Assembly: GCA_013177795.1 (NCBI GenBank)
Contig: JABLXY010000004.1
Span: 110,001 to 174,000 of the forward strand
Reading direction: 5' to 3'
Source of the DNA: Syntrophaceae bacterium
Lineage (GTDB): Bacteria > Desulfobacterota > Syntrophia > Syntrophales > UBA2192
Length of the DNA: 64,000 nt
In this document: positions 1 to 7,987 of the stretch, piece after piece
How the letters are laid out: every line of letters starts with the position of its first letter
Position numbering within the stretch: the stretch's first letter is position 1
The notes under the pieces: generated by a model
The model's input: only the letters and a program-made list of their open reading frames with translations
What the model was told of the DNA's origin: nothing
Databases searched by the model: none
Translations under genes and position numbers: made by a program

Positions 1-138
1 TATTCAAAAATTATATGCTCTCATTATCAATAAATAAAAAGGGAGGCACATTAGAAAACCAAGGGGAATTTCTATTACTTAAGTGACTTATGGATCATAA
101 ATGAGAATTTTAATTACTTTTTCGAGGGGGGGAAAAGT

Positions 139-1215
139 ATGATAAAATTTTCAATCAAATTGCTTATTGTTTGGCTCTCTCTTCTTGTTTTGTTTGGCTG
201 TGGACCTAAATTGAAGAAAATTGACATTTCGGATCCCGCGGTAAGAGCGGAACGTGAAAAACAACAGCAGTTACTCGCCGAAAATTTCCTAAAACAACAA
301 TCCCGTCTCATGAGAATATCTGGGCCAATTTTATGTTCTGCGGCCGAATTTGCACCTGCTGAAAAGGTGAATGCATATTATGGTTTATTTTTTATCCACA
401 AGGACATCATTTCGCAGGAAATGAAAAATACATTTGTGAGGATGTATGGGCTTGGTGAAAATCCAAAAGTTCTCTATATAGCTCCTGATTCTCCAGCAGA
501 AAAAGGAGGTATCAAAAACGGTGATGAGATTTTGAAAATCAATGGCAAATCCTTTAATGGAAAAGAAATTTACAAAATTTGGGCAGAGGAAAGAAAGAAG
601 TCAACAAACATTAACCTCACTGTTTCCAGAGAAAAAGAAGTCAAGAGCGTTACATTGAATGGTATTCCATCTTATTCTTCAGCAGTATTGCTCAGTTCTG
701 ATCAGAGAATTAACGCATATGCAGATGGGACAAATGTTGTAATTTTCATGGGTATTATGAATGCGCTTTCTGATGAAGAAATATCAATCATTGTCGGACA
801 CGAAGTGGCACACAATTTACTCGAACATGTTTCTAAGACACGGGGTAATGCAGCGCTTGGAACAGTTGCGGATGTCATCGTTTCCGGCTTACTTTCATTC
901 GCAGCAAGAACACCGATTAGCACAAGAGGTGCGTTCACCAATGTTGGGGCGACAGTATATTCAAAAGAATTTGAGGGTGAAGCGGATTACATGGGGTTGT
1001 ATTTGTCCGCACGTGCTGGGTTTGACATAAAACAGGCTGCGGACATGTGGAGAAAGATGGCTGTTTTGAATCCTGGAAGCATCAAGGAAAAATCTTATTT
1101 CTCAAGCCATCCGAGTTCTCCAGAGCGTTACCTTGCCATGGAAAAAACGATTATCGAAATCGAATCTAAGCGTAAAGAAAACAAGCCGTTGATTCCCGAT
1201 AAACGATCGGAATAA
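139..1215 (+). CDS. M48-family metallopeptidase lipoprotein with PDZ domain
   Basis: A 358-residue secreted zinc protease. The N-terminus is a lipoprotein signal with lipobox LFGC (acylated Cys21), so the protein should be membrane-anchored outside the cytoplasm. A PDZ-like segment lies around residues 110-175. The M48 catalytic core follows: HEVAH at 221-225 (zinc ligands and catalytic Glu222) and the downstream EAD motif at 281-283 supplying the third ligand. Family members act in envelope protein quality control. The start is set by a GAGGGGGG ribosome site at 124-132. The gene is strikingly AT-rich compared with every other gene in the window, which suggests recent horizontal acquisition. 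An intrinsic terminator follows at once. Confidence 0.9.
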   Translation: MIKFSIKLLIVWLSLLVLFGCGPKLKKIDISDPAVRAEREKQQQLLAENFLKQQSRLMRISGPILCSAAEFAPAEKVNAYYGLFFIHKDIISQEMKNTFVRMYGLGENPKVLYIAPDSPAEKGGIKNGDEILKINGKSFNGKEIYKIWAEERKKSTNINLTVSREKEVKSVTLNGIPSYSSAVLLSSDQRINAYADGTNVVIFMGIMNALSDEEISIIVGHEVAHNLLEHVSKTRGNAALGTVADVIVSGLLSFAARTPISTRGAFTNVGATVYSKEFEGEADYMGLYLSARAGFDIKQAADMWRKMAVLNPGSIKEKSYFSSHPSSPERYLAMEKTIIEIESKRKENKPLIPDKRSE

Positions 1216-1223
1216 AAACAAAA

Positions 1224-1274
1224 AAATGACAAGATCGATGGCACAGAGTCTCCGATCTTGTCATTTCTTTTTTT
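1224..1274 (+). terminator. Bidirectional intrinsic terminator between convergent genes
   Basis: A 14-bp stem (1224-1237 with 1253-1266) has a 15-nt loop and is followed by a T-rich run on the plus strand. On the minus strand the same stem is followed by T runs formed by the A-rich stretch 1213-1226. It can therefore end both the peptidase gene and the convergent transglycosylase gene. Confidence 0.85.
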
Positions 1275-1290
1275 ACATGCAGTCGACACC

Positions 1291-1971
1291 CTAATCCGAG
1301 ACGACCTCGGGCCGCATCGACACGATCGCCGTCCGGCCCTCCTTGGGCTCCGCGCTGTACTGCTTGTACAGGGCCAGGACCCGCTTGACATAGCCCTGCG
1401 TCTCTGCGTAGGGGGGGATGCCGCCGTACCGGGCCACGGCCTTCTCGCCCGCGTTGTAGGCCGCGAGGGCCAGGGGCAGGTGGCCGTTGTAGACGTTCAT
1501 GAGATAGCGCAGGTACTTGACGCCGCCCTCGATGTTGGACTCGGGCTCGAAGCTGTCCTTCACCTGAAGGGTCGAGGCGGTCTTGGGCATGAGCTGCATG
1601 AGGCCCTGGGCACCCTTGGGCGAGACGGCCTTGTGGTTGAAGTTGGACTCGGCCTTGATGACGGCCTTGACGAGGGAGTAGTCGACCTTGTACTTCTCCG
1701 AGGCCTTCTGGATCAGGGGCCCGTACTTGGTCATGTCGATGCCCGCCTTGATGATCACCCGCCGCTCCTTGATCCAGAGCTTGTAGTTGGGGCTGGTGGG
1801 CAGGTTGGTGATGTGCATGACCCCGTTCTCGTCGGTGTAGCGGTAGATGTCGGCGCGGGCCTCCGCAGCCGGGAAGAGGGTCCCCAGCGTCATGCCGACC
1901 AGCACCGCGGCGCAGAAAACGGGTTTGGCGATGAGGCGCATTCGACGCCCCGACGGGTTCGAGGTGTTCAT
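1291..1971 (-). CDS. Lytic transglycosylase, SLT domain with DUF4124 segment
   Basis: A 226-residue periplasmic murein lytic transglycosylase. The N-terminus has a signal peptide (hydrophobic core about residues 14-38). A DUF4124-like segment with YRYTDENG follows at about 43-50, then the SLT fold with the catalytic Glu108 in KAESNF and the GLMQLMP motif. It cleaves the MurNAc-GlcNAc bond to give 1,6-anhydro products and remodels the cell wall. It is transcribed toward the peptidase gene and ends at the shared terminator. The length is normal for short SLT proteins with this domain pairing. Confidence 0.9.
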   Translation of the reverse strand: MNTSNPSGRRMRLIAKPVFCAAVLVGMTLGTLFPAAEARADIYRYTDENGVMHITNLPTSPNYKLWIKERRVIIKAGIDMTKYGPLIQKASEKYKVDYSLVKAVIKAESNFNHKAVSPKGAQGLMQLMPKTASTLQVKDSFEPESNIEGGVKYLRYLMNVYNGHLPLALAAYNAGEKAVARYGGIPPYAETQGYVKRVLALYKQYSAEPKEGRTAIVSMRPEVVSD

Positions 1972-1984
1972 ATCCGGCTGCTTC

Positions 1985-2015
1985 TTCTATCAAATTTAGG
2001 CTTTCGGAGAAAGCC
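1985..2015 (-). terminator. Hairpin between SDR and transglycosylase genes
   Basis: A perfect 7-bp stem with a 3-nt loop (GGCTTTC at 1999-2005, GAAAGCC at 2009-2015) lies 118 bp beyond the SDR stop and just upstream of the transglycosylase start. On the minus strand it is followed by TAAATTTG, a weak T tract, so it may end SDR transcription or sit in the next gene's leader. Confidence 0.4.
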
Positions 2016-2132
2016 GAAACATGCGAGGTCCTTTCCGCGCGAAAAAGGCTTCAAGAACCGTACCACCTCTATGGTTATCGGCACAAGCGGCCATAACCTG
2101 AATGCCGTCCTGCCCTCTTGCCTTCTTGCCCT

Positions 2133-2960
2133 CTATTTCTGCCCCCGTCCCACCCAGGTCTTCATGCTGCCCGTGACACCCAGGATGACGACGAGAGCCT
2201 GGAACCAGGAATCGGGCAAAAGCCTCAACCGCGGGATCAGGTGCACCGTGAGGGGGCGCTTCGGGGAATACCTGCCCTTTTTCAGGGCCGACTCCACGAT
2301 CGCCTCGGCGATCACGTCGTGATCCTTCAGCAGCGGCGCGATCAGGTTGCCGAGGAAACCGAGCTTTGCGCCCTCGAACATCCCCTTGGCGATGTAGCTC
2401 GGGTGGATGGAGGACCACCGCACGCCCTTCTTTCCCCGCTCCCATGCCTCGAAGCGCATGGACTCCGTGAGGCCCCAGACGGCCCACTTCGTGGCGGCGT
2501 ACATGGCAAGCGAGGGGACCCCAAGGGTGGCCGAGGCAGAGGAGATGTTCACGATGTGGCCGCTGTTGCGCTCGTACATCGCGGGCAGGAAGGCCCGGAT
2601 CGTGTAGATCATGGAGGTCAGGTTGACGGCGATGGTCTTCTCCCAGGCCTCGTCGGGCTGATCGAGGAAATCTCCCCCCATGACGTAGCCGGCGTTGTTG
2701 ATGAGGATGTCGACCTGTCCCATTTCCGCGGCGGCCGTCTTGGCCAGCTCGTAGACACGGGTCTTGTCCGTCACATCGCAGACGTGGGCGAAGACCTTCC
2801 CGCCCATCGCCCCCAGCTCACTCTTTGCCCCCTCCAGCGCCGGGGCGTTGAGGTCCCAGAGGGTCACGGCGCATCCCTCCCGGACAAGCCTCTTCGAGGT
2901 GGCCAGGCCGATCCCCATGGCCCCGCCCGTGACGACGGCCCCCTTGCCCTTCAGATCCAT
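2133..2960 (-). CDS. Short-chain dehydrogenase/reductase (classical SDR)
   Basis: A 275-residue NAD(P)-dependent oxidoreductase. It has the Rossmann glycine motif TGGAMGIG at residues 11-18, NNAG at 88-91, catalytic Ser140/141, and the Tyr154-x3-Lys158 pair in YAATK. The region after about residue 190 is longer than in the smallest SDRs and ends with a hydrophobic stretch, as in membrane-associated SDRs of lipid or retinol-like metabolism. The substrate cannot be told from sequence. The start is preceded by a GGAAGGAGGGG site on the minus strand. It is divergent from the small protein at 3101. Confidence 0.85.
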   Translation of the reverse strand: MDLKGKGAVVTGGAMGIGLATSKRLVREGCAVTLWDLNAPALEGAKSELGAMGGKVFAHVCDVTDKTRVYELAKTAAAEMGQVDILINNAGYVMGGDFLDQPDEAWEKTIAVNLTSMIYTIRAFLPAMYERNSGHIVNISSASATLGVPSLAMYAATKWAVWGLTESMRFEAWERGKKGVRWSSIHPSYIAKGMFEGAKLGFLGNLIAPLLKDHDVIAEAIVESALKKGRYSPKRPLTVHLIPRLRLLPDSWFQALVVILGVTGSMKTWVGRGQK

Positions 2961-3100
2961 TCGATCCCCTCCTTCCCGGGTTCAACTCCCCGACCCGGAC
3001 GGCCTGAATCAATCCTTAATGAAATCGAACCGGTTGCCGATATACCCTTCAAGAGACCCGGCGATTCGCACTGTCTGCGCAAACCGCGCAAGGAGAGAAC

Positions 3101-3331
3101 ATGAGCGACAGAGTCAACGTGATCTTCTCGGGGACGAACAGGAATTTCCTCTACAACTGCGAAATCCCCACGTCCGTCCTGCCCCGCAACGGCGACCGGA
3201 TCTGCCTAAGCATCCCCGGCCACAGCAACATCCGCTGCTACGTGGAGGACATGGAGTGGCAGTACGCCGAGCTCAACCAGAGAATCGACACGTCCATCGT
3301 GGCCAAGGTGAAGATCCTGCAGGAGGACTGA
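3101..3331 (+). CDS. Small conserved-looking protein of unknown function
   Basis: A 76-residue soluble protein with no signal or membrane segment and no recognised domain. It has a clear ribosome site (AAGGAG at 3090-3095, just before the ATG) and coding-like GC-rich third positions, which support a real gene. It contains three cysteines spread through the chain and alternating hydrophobic residues that suggest a small beta-rich fold. It stands alone between divergent and convergent neighbours, so context gives no function. Confidence 0.6.
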   Translation: MSDRVNVIFSGTNRNFLYNCEIPTSVLPRNGDRICLSIPGHSNIRCYVEDMEWQYAELNQRIDTSIVAKVKILQED

Positions 3332-3401
3332 CTCCGTCAGCGTCTGCAGGCTGCACGGTTTTCGGCCGTGCGGCAACCCGGCTGACCCGCCCGCGAGGGG
3401 C

Positions 3402-3608
3402 CTAGAGCCTCCTGGCGATCATCTGCAGCACCGTGCCGGCGATGAGCAGAAAGAAATACACCCGGCCGATCAGCAGGATCTGCTGCGTCGAGAGGATCCC
3501 CGCCATCCCCAGGGCGATCACGACGGCAAAGAACACAAGCCCCCACACGATCAGCCAGTAGGCGAATCTCGCGTTTCTCAGCCATGACCGCCAGCGGGGT
3601 TCCATCAC
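3402..3608 (-). CDS. Small two-helix membrane protein
   Basis: A 68-residue protein with a basic N-terminus (several Arg in the first 15 residues) and two hydrophobic helices, about 18-38 and 45-63, with a short polar turn between them. No family is recognised. It is divergent from the LEA-type lipoprotein, whose promoter lies in the gap. Small inner-membrane proteins of this type are common but usually uncharacterised, so no role is proposed. Confidence 0.55.
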   Translation of the reverse strand: MMEPRWRSWLRNARFAYWLIVWGLVFFAVVIALGMAGILSTQQILLIGRVYFFLLIAGTVLQMIARRL

Positions 3609-3634
3609 AGGACCTCGACAAATCGGATTGCGTG

Positions 3635-3663
3635 TTGACAGCCCGCCCTCTTTCCCCTAGAAC
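3635..3663 (+). promoter_or_regulatory. Sigma70-like promoter for the LEA-type lipoprotein
   Basis: TTGACA (3635-3640), a 17-nt spacer and TAGAAC (3658-3663). The predicted start of transcription, about 3670, practically coincides with the ATG at 3671, which implies a leaderless mRNA. Confidence 0.65.
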
Positions 3664-3670
3664 GGTTGCC

Positions 3671-4129
3671 ATGCGAAAGGCAAACCGTTCGATCCCCCTG
3701 GTTGCGCTGCTGCTTGCGGGCTGCGCGGGTCTTTTCTTCGAGGAGCCCGTCATCACCCTCAAGGAGATCCACCTGCGGCAGCTCACCCTGAACGACGCCT
3801 CGCTCGTCTTCGTCGCCGAGATCCGGAACCCCAACGGCTACGAGCTCCGGTTGAAATCGCTCGACTACACGGTCCACCTCGGCGGGCGCGAGGCCGGCAG
3901 CGGGTCGCTCGAAAGGGAGGTTGCCGTCCCCGCCTCTTCCTCGGCCCCCGTCGAGATCCCCGTCACGGCGCGATTCGGCAGCCTGGGGGGCGTCGTGAAG
4001 CTCTATGTCACCGGCCGGGAACTGCCCTACAGAATCGAGGGCAAGGCGCTCGTGAAGGCCGGCCTCTTCGACCGGACCTTCCCCTTCTCCCGGACCGGTA
4101 CGCTTTCCCCTAAAAAGACAGGAAGTTAA
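3671..4129 (+). CDS. LEA type-2 (WHy domain) lipoprotein
   Basis: A 152-residue lipoprotein with a short signal and lipobox LAGC (Cys18). The mature part resembles the LEA14/WHy fold: a pattern of IRNPNGYELRLKSLDYTV around residues 58-75 followed by a beta-sandwich. Bacterial members are envelope proteins linked to desiccation or stress, though their exact role is unclear. The chosen ATG is the only methionine in the N-terminal part that keeps the signal peptide. No Shine-Dalgarno site precedes it, and the promoter -10 ends 7 nt upstream. The stop codon lies in a short tandem repeat. Confidence 0.75.
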   Translation: MRKANRSIPLVALLLAGCAGLFFEEPVITLKEIHLRQLTLNDASLVFVAEIRNPNGYELRLKSLDYTVHLGGREAGSGSLEREVAVPASSSAPVEIPVTARFGSLGGVVKLYVTGRELPYRIEGKALVKAGLFDRTFPFSRTGTLSPKKTGS

Positions 4130-4154
4130 GAAGTTGAGAAGCTAAGAAGTTCGG
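4123..4154. repeat. Four imperfect copies of an 8-bp unit
   Basis: The units AAGTTAAG, AAGTTGAG, AAGCTAAG and AAGTTCGG are in tandem, with the first containing the stop codon of the LEA-type gene. The following 60 bp hold related units in inverted orientation (GAAGCTGGG and GAAGTTGGG on the minus strand), so the convergent gap is low-complexity and AT-richer than the surroundings. Confidence 0.6.
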
Positions 4155-4216
4155 AACAATCGAACATGCTTCCCATTCTCCATTTCCCAACTTCACGGCT
4201 TCGCAATTTCCCAGCT

Positions 4217-5599
4217 TCAAATTTCAAAGGTGTCCCCCATCGCCGGCACCTTCGTCGCAAAGCCCAGCGTCTCCTGCACCTTCCTCTCGAACTCCAGGAC
4301 GCTCGCCTCCTCGCCGTGGACGATGAAGACCTCGGGCCTGTTCCGGAACAGCCCCAGCCACTCCAGCAGCTCCTTCTGGTCGGCATGGGCCGAGAAGCCG
4401 CCGATCGTGTAGATGCGTGCCCGGACGGCAACCCGGTCGCCCAGGATGTTGATCTCCTTTGCGCCGTCCACGATGAGCCGCCCGAGGGTGCCGCGAGCCT
4501 GGAAGCCGACGAAGACGACGCTGCACTCCGGCCGCCAGAGGTTGTGCTTGAGGTGGTGGCGGATGCGGCCCCCCTCGCACATCCCGCTTCCGGCCATGAC
4601 GATGATGTTCGAGGGGATCTGGTTGATCTTCATGGATTCCTGGACGGAGGTGGTGTAGTGGACGCGGACGGTCTTTTTCGCCTTCGTGCCGAAGAGGCTC
4701 TTCGCCTCCTCGTCGAAGAGCTCGGGATGCGCGAAGTAGACCTTGGTGGCCTCCTCGGCCAGGGGGCTGTCGATGTAGATGTCCAGCGGCACGGAGAGCC
4801 GCCCCTCGCGAACGAGCTTGTTGAAGATGTAGAGCAGATCCTGCGTGCGGCCCACGGCGAAGGAAGGGATGAGGACCTTTCCGCCCCGCTTGAAGGTCGT
4901 GCGGACGGCATCGGCGAGCTCCTCGAGGCTGTCCTCGGCGCTCTTGTGGAGCCGGTTGCCGTAGGTGGACTCGACGACAACGTAGTCCGCCCGGGCCGCG
5001 TGCTGGGGGTCCTGCAAGATGGGGTTGCCCTTCTTGCCGATGTCGCCGGAGAAGAGGATTTTCCTCTCGGGGTTGTCCCGGTACCAGACCTCCAGCGTCC
5101 CGGAGCCGAGGATGTGTCCCGCGTCGCAGAAACGGTACCGGATCAGGCTGTCGAGGGCATAGATCTCGCCGTACTGCTTCCTCTCGAAAAACGGGATGGA
5201 TGCGATGGCATCCTCGACGGTGTAGAGAGGCTCGGCAGGCGTGTCGATGCCCGCCCGCAGGTTCTTCTTCGTCATCCACCGGGCGTCCATCTCCTGGATG
5301 TGGGCCGAGTCGGCCAGCATGACCCGGGACAGTTCCGCCGTGGCGGCCGTCGCGATGATCCTGCCCTTGAAGCCCTCGCGGACCAGGCGCGGGACGAGCC
5401 CCGTGTGGTCGATGTGGGCATGGGTCAGGAAGACGGCGGCGATCGCCTTCGGGTCGAACCGGAAGGGTTGCCGGTTCAGGGTGTCGGAATCGAGACCCTG
5501 GTGCATCCCGCAGTCCACGAGGAACTGCAGGCCGTCGACGGAGAGGTGGAAGCACGAGCCCGTGACTTTTCGCGCCGCGCCGAGGAAGGTGATCTTCAT
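4217..5599 (-). CDS. Beta-CASP metallo-beta-lactamase-fold RNA hydrolase
   Basis: A 460-residue cytoplasmic nuclease-type enzyme. The metal-binding HAHIDH motif (His60, His62, Asp64, His65) is followed by a GDIG motif, a central beta-CASP insertion, and C-terminal motifs GSGMCEGGRIRHHL and FSAHAD plus a terminal His in VHGEE. Length and motif order match the CPSF73/Ysh1-like bacterial family (TTHA0252 type), whose members are RNA endo- or exonucleases. It is not an RNase J, which is longer. It is divergent from the methyltransferase gene and convergent with the LEA-type gene. Specific RNA targets cannot be read from the sequence. Confidence 0.9.
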   Translation of the reverse strand: MKITFLGAARKVTGSCFHLSVDGLQFLVDCGMHQGLDSDTLNRQPFRFDPKAIAAVFLTHAHIDHTGLVPRLVREGFKGRIIATAATAELSRVMLADSAHIQEMDARWMTKKNLRAGIDTPAEPLYTVEDAIASIPFFERKQYGEIYALDSLIRYRFCDAGHILGSGTLEVWYRDNPERKILFSGDIGKKGNPILQDPQHAARADYVVVESTYGNRLHKSAEDSLEELADAVRTTFKRGGKVLIPSFAVGRTQDLLYIFNKLVREGRLSVPLDIYIDSPLAEEATKVYFAHPELFDEEAKSLFGTKAKKTVRVHYTTSVQESMKINQIPSNIIVMAGSGMCEGGRIRHHLKHNLWRPECSVVFVGFQARGTLGRLIVDGAKEINILGDRVAVRARIYTIGGFSAHADQKELLEWLGLFRNRPEVFIVHGEEASVLEFERKVQETLGFATKVPAMGDTFEI

Positions 5600-5699
5600 G
5601 GGGAAGCCTCGCAGTCGGTTGCAGGGTGCCGTGGAGATGCAAGCTGGACAGGCGGCAACAAATGATTCATATACCAGATAGCGCGGGCGTGCAACCGAA

Positions 5700-6422
5700 T
5701 TGAAGCCGGAGAAGGAACACGTGGACAGCAGGCAGTGCGTGAATCATCCCCGCCAAACGAAGGCGCGCTGGGACCGCCTGGCCCGGCACTACGGCCTCGT
5801 CGAGATGCTCTCGGAGCGGCACCTTCGTCCCTGGCGGGCGGTGCTCTGGCGCCAGGCGTCGGGCCGGATCCTCGAGGTCGGCGCCGGCACGGGGCTCAAC
5901 CTCGAATTTTACCCGGCCGGCGCCGAGATCACGGCCTGCGACCTTTCGGGCGCCATGCTCCGCAAGGCCCGGGAGCGAGCCCGCGGGATGCCGCTTCGCA
6001 TCACGTTCCACGAGGCGGACCTGTGCAGCCTGCCCTTTGCCGGGGGCCTCTTCGACACGACGGCGGAGACCTTCGTCCTGTGCTCCCTCGAGGACCCCGT
6101 CCCGTGCCTGCGCGAGATGGGGCGGGTGACGAGGCCCGGCGGCCGGATCCTTCTGCTCGACCACGTCCGGGTCGACCGCCCGCTCATCGGCCCCCTGATG
6201 GATCTTCTCAACCGTCTCACCGTGCGGTTCGCCGCGGAGCACATCACCCACCGGACGGAGGAGCTCGCGCGCGCCGCCGGTCTCGAGATCGTGGAGAGCC
6301 GGCGCTGCGGACCGATGGGGGTGTTCCAGCTCATCGCCGCCCGGCCCGATCACTCGCGCGTTCTCGCGCCAGGGCCCGATGGCAACCGCCGCCTCACCCC
6401 GACCGGGAACCGTCCCGGGTAA
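5700..6422 (+). CDS. Class I SAM-dependent methyltransferase (UbiE/Methyltransf_11 type)
   Basis: A 240-residue soluble methyltransferase. Motif I reads LEVGAGTGLN at about 59-68, the acidic SAM-ribose residue is in CDLSGAM, and the post-motif DTTAETFVLCSLED matches the DAV-type loop of Methyltransf_11. A phosphatidylethanolamine- or ubiquinone-type small-lipophile methyltransferase is most similar in layout, but the substrate is unknown. The open frame starts at a TTG, and a GTG 21 nt further in is an alternative. The last 15 residues are basic and Pro-rich. Divergent from the beta-CASP nuclease. Confidence 0.8.
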   Translation: MKPEKEHVDSRQCVNHPRQTKARWDRLARHYGLVEMLSERHLRPWRAVLWRQASGRILEVGAGTGLNLEFYPAGAEITACDLSGAMLRKARERARGMPLRITFHEADLCSLPFAGGLFDTTAETFVLCSLEDPVPCLREMGRVTRPGGRILLLDHVRVDRPLIGPLMDLLNRLTVRFAAEHITHRTEELARAAGLEIVESRRCGPMGVFQLIAARPDHSRVLAPGPDGNRRLTPTGNRPG

Positions 6423-6459
6423 AGCCTGCCGGCCTTCACGCGGCCGTGAGACTCGATGG

Positions 6460-6488
6460 TTGATTTTCTTGCAGAATGACGATAGAAC
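6460..6488 (+). promoter_or_regulatory. Candidate sigma70 promoter for mtgA
   Basis: TTGATT (6460-6465), a 17-nt spacer and TAGAAC (6483-6488), 31 bp before the ATG of mtgA. Confidence 0.4.
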
Positions 6489-6519
6489 CTGCCGTCCACA
6501 CCCGAGGTGAACGCAAGAC

Positions 6520-7470
6520 ATGGCCCTGCTGAAGAAGTTGTTCCGTTTTCTCGTCGTCGGTTTTTTCCTTATCGCGGGGGCGGCGCTCGTCTACGTCTCC
6601 ACGGCCTTCTACTATGACGACGTCGCGTCGCTGCAGAGAAAGAACCCCGGCAAGACCGCCTTCATGACCCACAGGGAGATCGAATGGGAATTCAAGGGTC
6701 TCAAGAACAAGAAAATCCAGCAGCACTGGGTGTCCCTCCCGGACATCTCGCCCTATGCCGTCAAGGCCGTCCTCATCGCCGAGGACGACAAGTTCTTCGC
6801 CCACGAGGGGTTCGATTTCGAGGCGATGCAGAAGGCCATCGAGAAGGACATCAAGCTGGGCAGGCTCAAGTACGGCGGCAGCACGATCAGCCAGCAGCTT
6901 GCCAAGAACCTCTTCCTCTCACCGTCAAAAAACCCCCTGAGGAAGCTCAAGGAAGCCATCCTCACCTGGCGCATCGAGAACAACCTGTCCAAGCGGCGAA
7001 TCCTGGAAATCTACCTGAATGTGGCCGAGTGGGGCGACGGGATCTTCGGGATCGAGGCCGCCTCGCGCCACTATTTCGGGAAATCGGCCGCCGACCTGTC
7101 GCCCATGGAGGCGGCGCGGCTCGCCGTCGTCCTGCCCAATCCCCTGAAGCTCAATCCGGCGGGGACGTCGAAGTACGTGGAGAAGCGGGCCGAGATCGTC
7201 TACGGGATCATGGTGAGGCGGGGCATCGTGGTCGAGGAGTACGAGGATCTCATGCAGTCGCCGGCCGATGAGCCTCCTGCCGACACGGGCGCGCCCAGGC
7301 CCCCCGGGCAGACCTCCGGGGCGGTGAATACGGCCGGGCGGAGGGACACCGACCCGGAAAAGAGGGAAGGCAGCGCCGCGGAGGAAAGGCGGGGCCCGTC
7401 CCCGTCGCAAGGGGAACGGGCGGAGGCGGACGTGGGCCGGCCGCCGAACGCACGGGATCAGGGCAAGTGA
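6520..7470 (+). CDS. mtgA: Monofunctional biosynthetic peptidoglycan transglycosylase
   Basis: A 316-residue inner-membrane glycosyltransferase of family GT51 that polymerises lipid II into glycan chains. It has one N-terminal helix (about 9-30), the catalytic Glu in IAEDDKFFAHEG, and the GGSTISQQLAKNLFLS motif, followed by RKLKEA and the ILEIYLN-W-G block. There is no transpeptidase domain, as in MtgA. Unusually, residues from about 247 form a tail of roughly 70 residues rich in Pro, Glu, Arg and Gly that looks disordered; E. coli MtgA lacks this. A ribosome site GAGGTG lies upstream. Confidence 0.92.
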   Translation: MALLKKLFRFLVVGFFLIAGAALVYVSTAFYYDDVASLQRKNPGKTAFMTHREIEWEFKGLKNKKIQQHWVSLPDISPYAVKAVLIAEDDKFFAHEGFDFEAMQKAIEKDIKLGRLKYGGSTISQQLAKNLFLSPSKNPLRKLKEAILTWRIENNLSKRRILEIYLNVAEWGDGIFGIEAASRHYFGKSAADLSPMEAARLAVVLPNPLKLNPAGTSKYVEKRAEIVYGIMVRRGIVVEEYEDLMQSPADEPPADTGAPRPPGQTSGAVNTAGRRDTDPEKREGSAAEERRGPSPSQGERAEADVGRPPNARDQGK

Positions 7471-7540
7471 GACCCGTTGAACCAGACCGTGCTTGATGGT
7501 ATCGTGATCGCCGGGAGACGGCCGCTGCCGGGGGTGAGCG

Positions 7541-7987
7541 ATGAGACACCCATTCGTTCCTTTCCTGATGATTGTTCTGATGACGCTGAGCGGTTGCAGC
7601 AAGTCGGTTGCGGAAACGGCGGGCTTGAGGGATGGCAGGCTCCGGCCCTGCCCGGACAAGCCCAACTGCGTCTCCACGCAGGATACCGGCGACCGTCACC
7701 GCATCGAGCCGATCCGCTACGCGGGCGCGAAGGAGGAGGCCCGGGAAAGGCTCCTGGGGGTTATCCGGCAGATGGATCGCGCGACCCTCGTGAAGGCCGA
7801 TGCCGGGTACCTGCATGCCGAGTTCCGTTCGGCGTTCTTCCGCTTCGTGGACGACGTGGAGTTCCTTTTCGACGACGACGCCAAGCTCATCCACTTCCGG
7901 TCCGCCTCGCGCACGGGGTACTATGATTTCAACGTAAACCGCAAGCGGATGGAGGACATCCGCAAGCGCTTCGCGGGGCCCCGATGA
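7541..7987 (+). CDS. DUF1499 family lipoprotein
   Basis: A 148-residue protein with a lipoprotein signal (LSGC, Cys19) and the family hallmark CPDKPNCVST at about residues 36-45. DUF1499 proteins have no established activity; they are found in envelopes and near lipid or stress genes. The stop codon overlaps the start of the glycosyltransferase gene in an ATGA, so the two are translationally coupled. The ATG was chosen over an earlier in-frame start because it begins a proper signal peptide. Confidence 0.85.
   Translation: MRHPFVPFLMIVLMTLSGCSKSVAETAGLRDGRLRPCPDKPNCVSTQDTGDRHRIEPIRYAGAKEEARERLLGVIRQMDRATLVKADAGYLHAEFRSAFFRFVDDVEFLFDDDAKLIHFRSASRTGYYDFNVNRKRMEDIRKRFAGPR

Noticed and set aside
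4166-5665. Long open frame (about 500 codons) on the plus strand
   Set aside because: It is the complement of the beta-CASP hydrolase gene, whose motifs are complete on the minus strand. The plus-strand product is Asp/Val/Gly-rich, as expected of GC-rich antisense frames.
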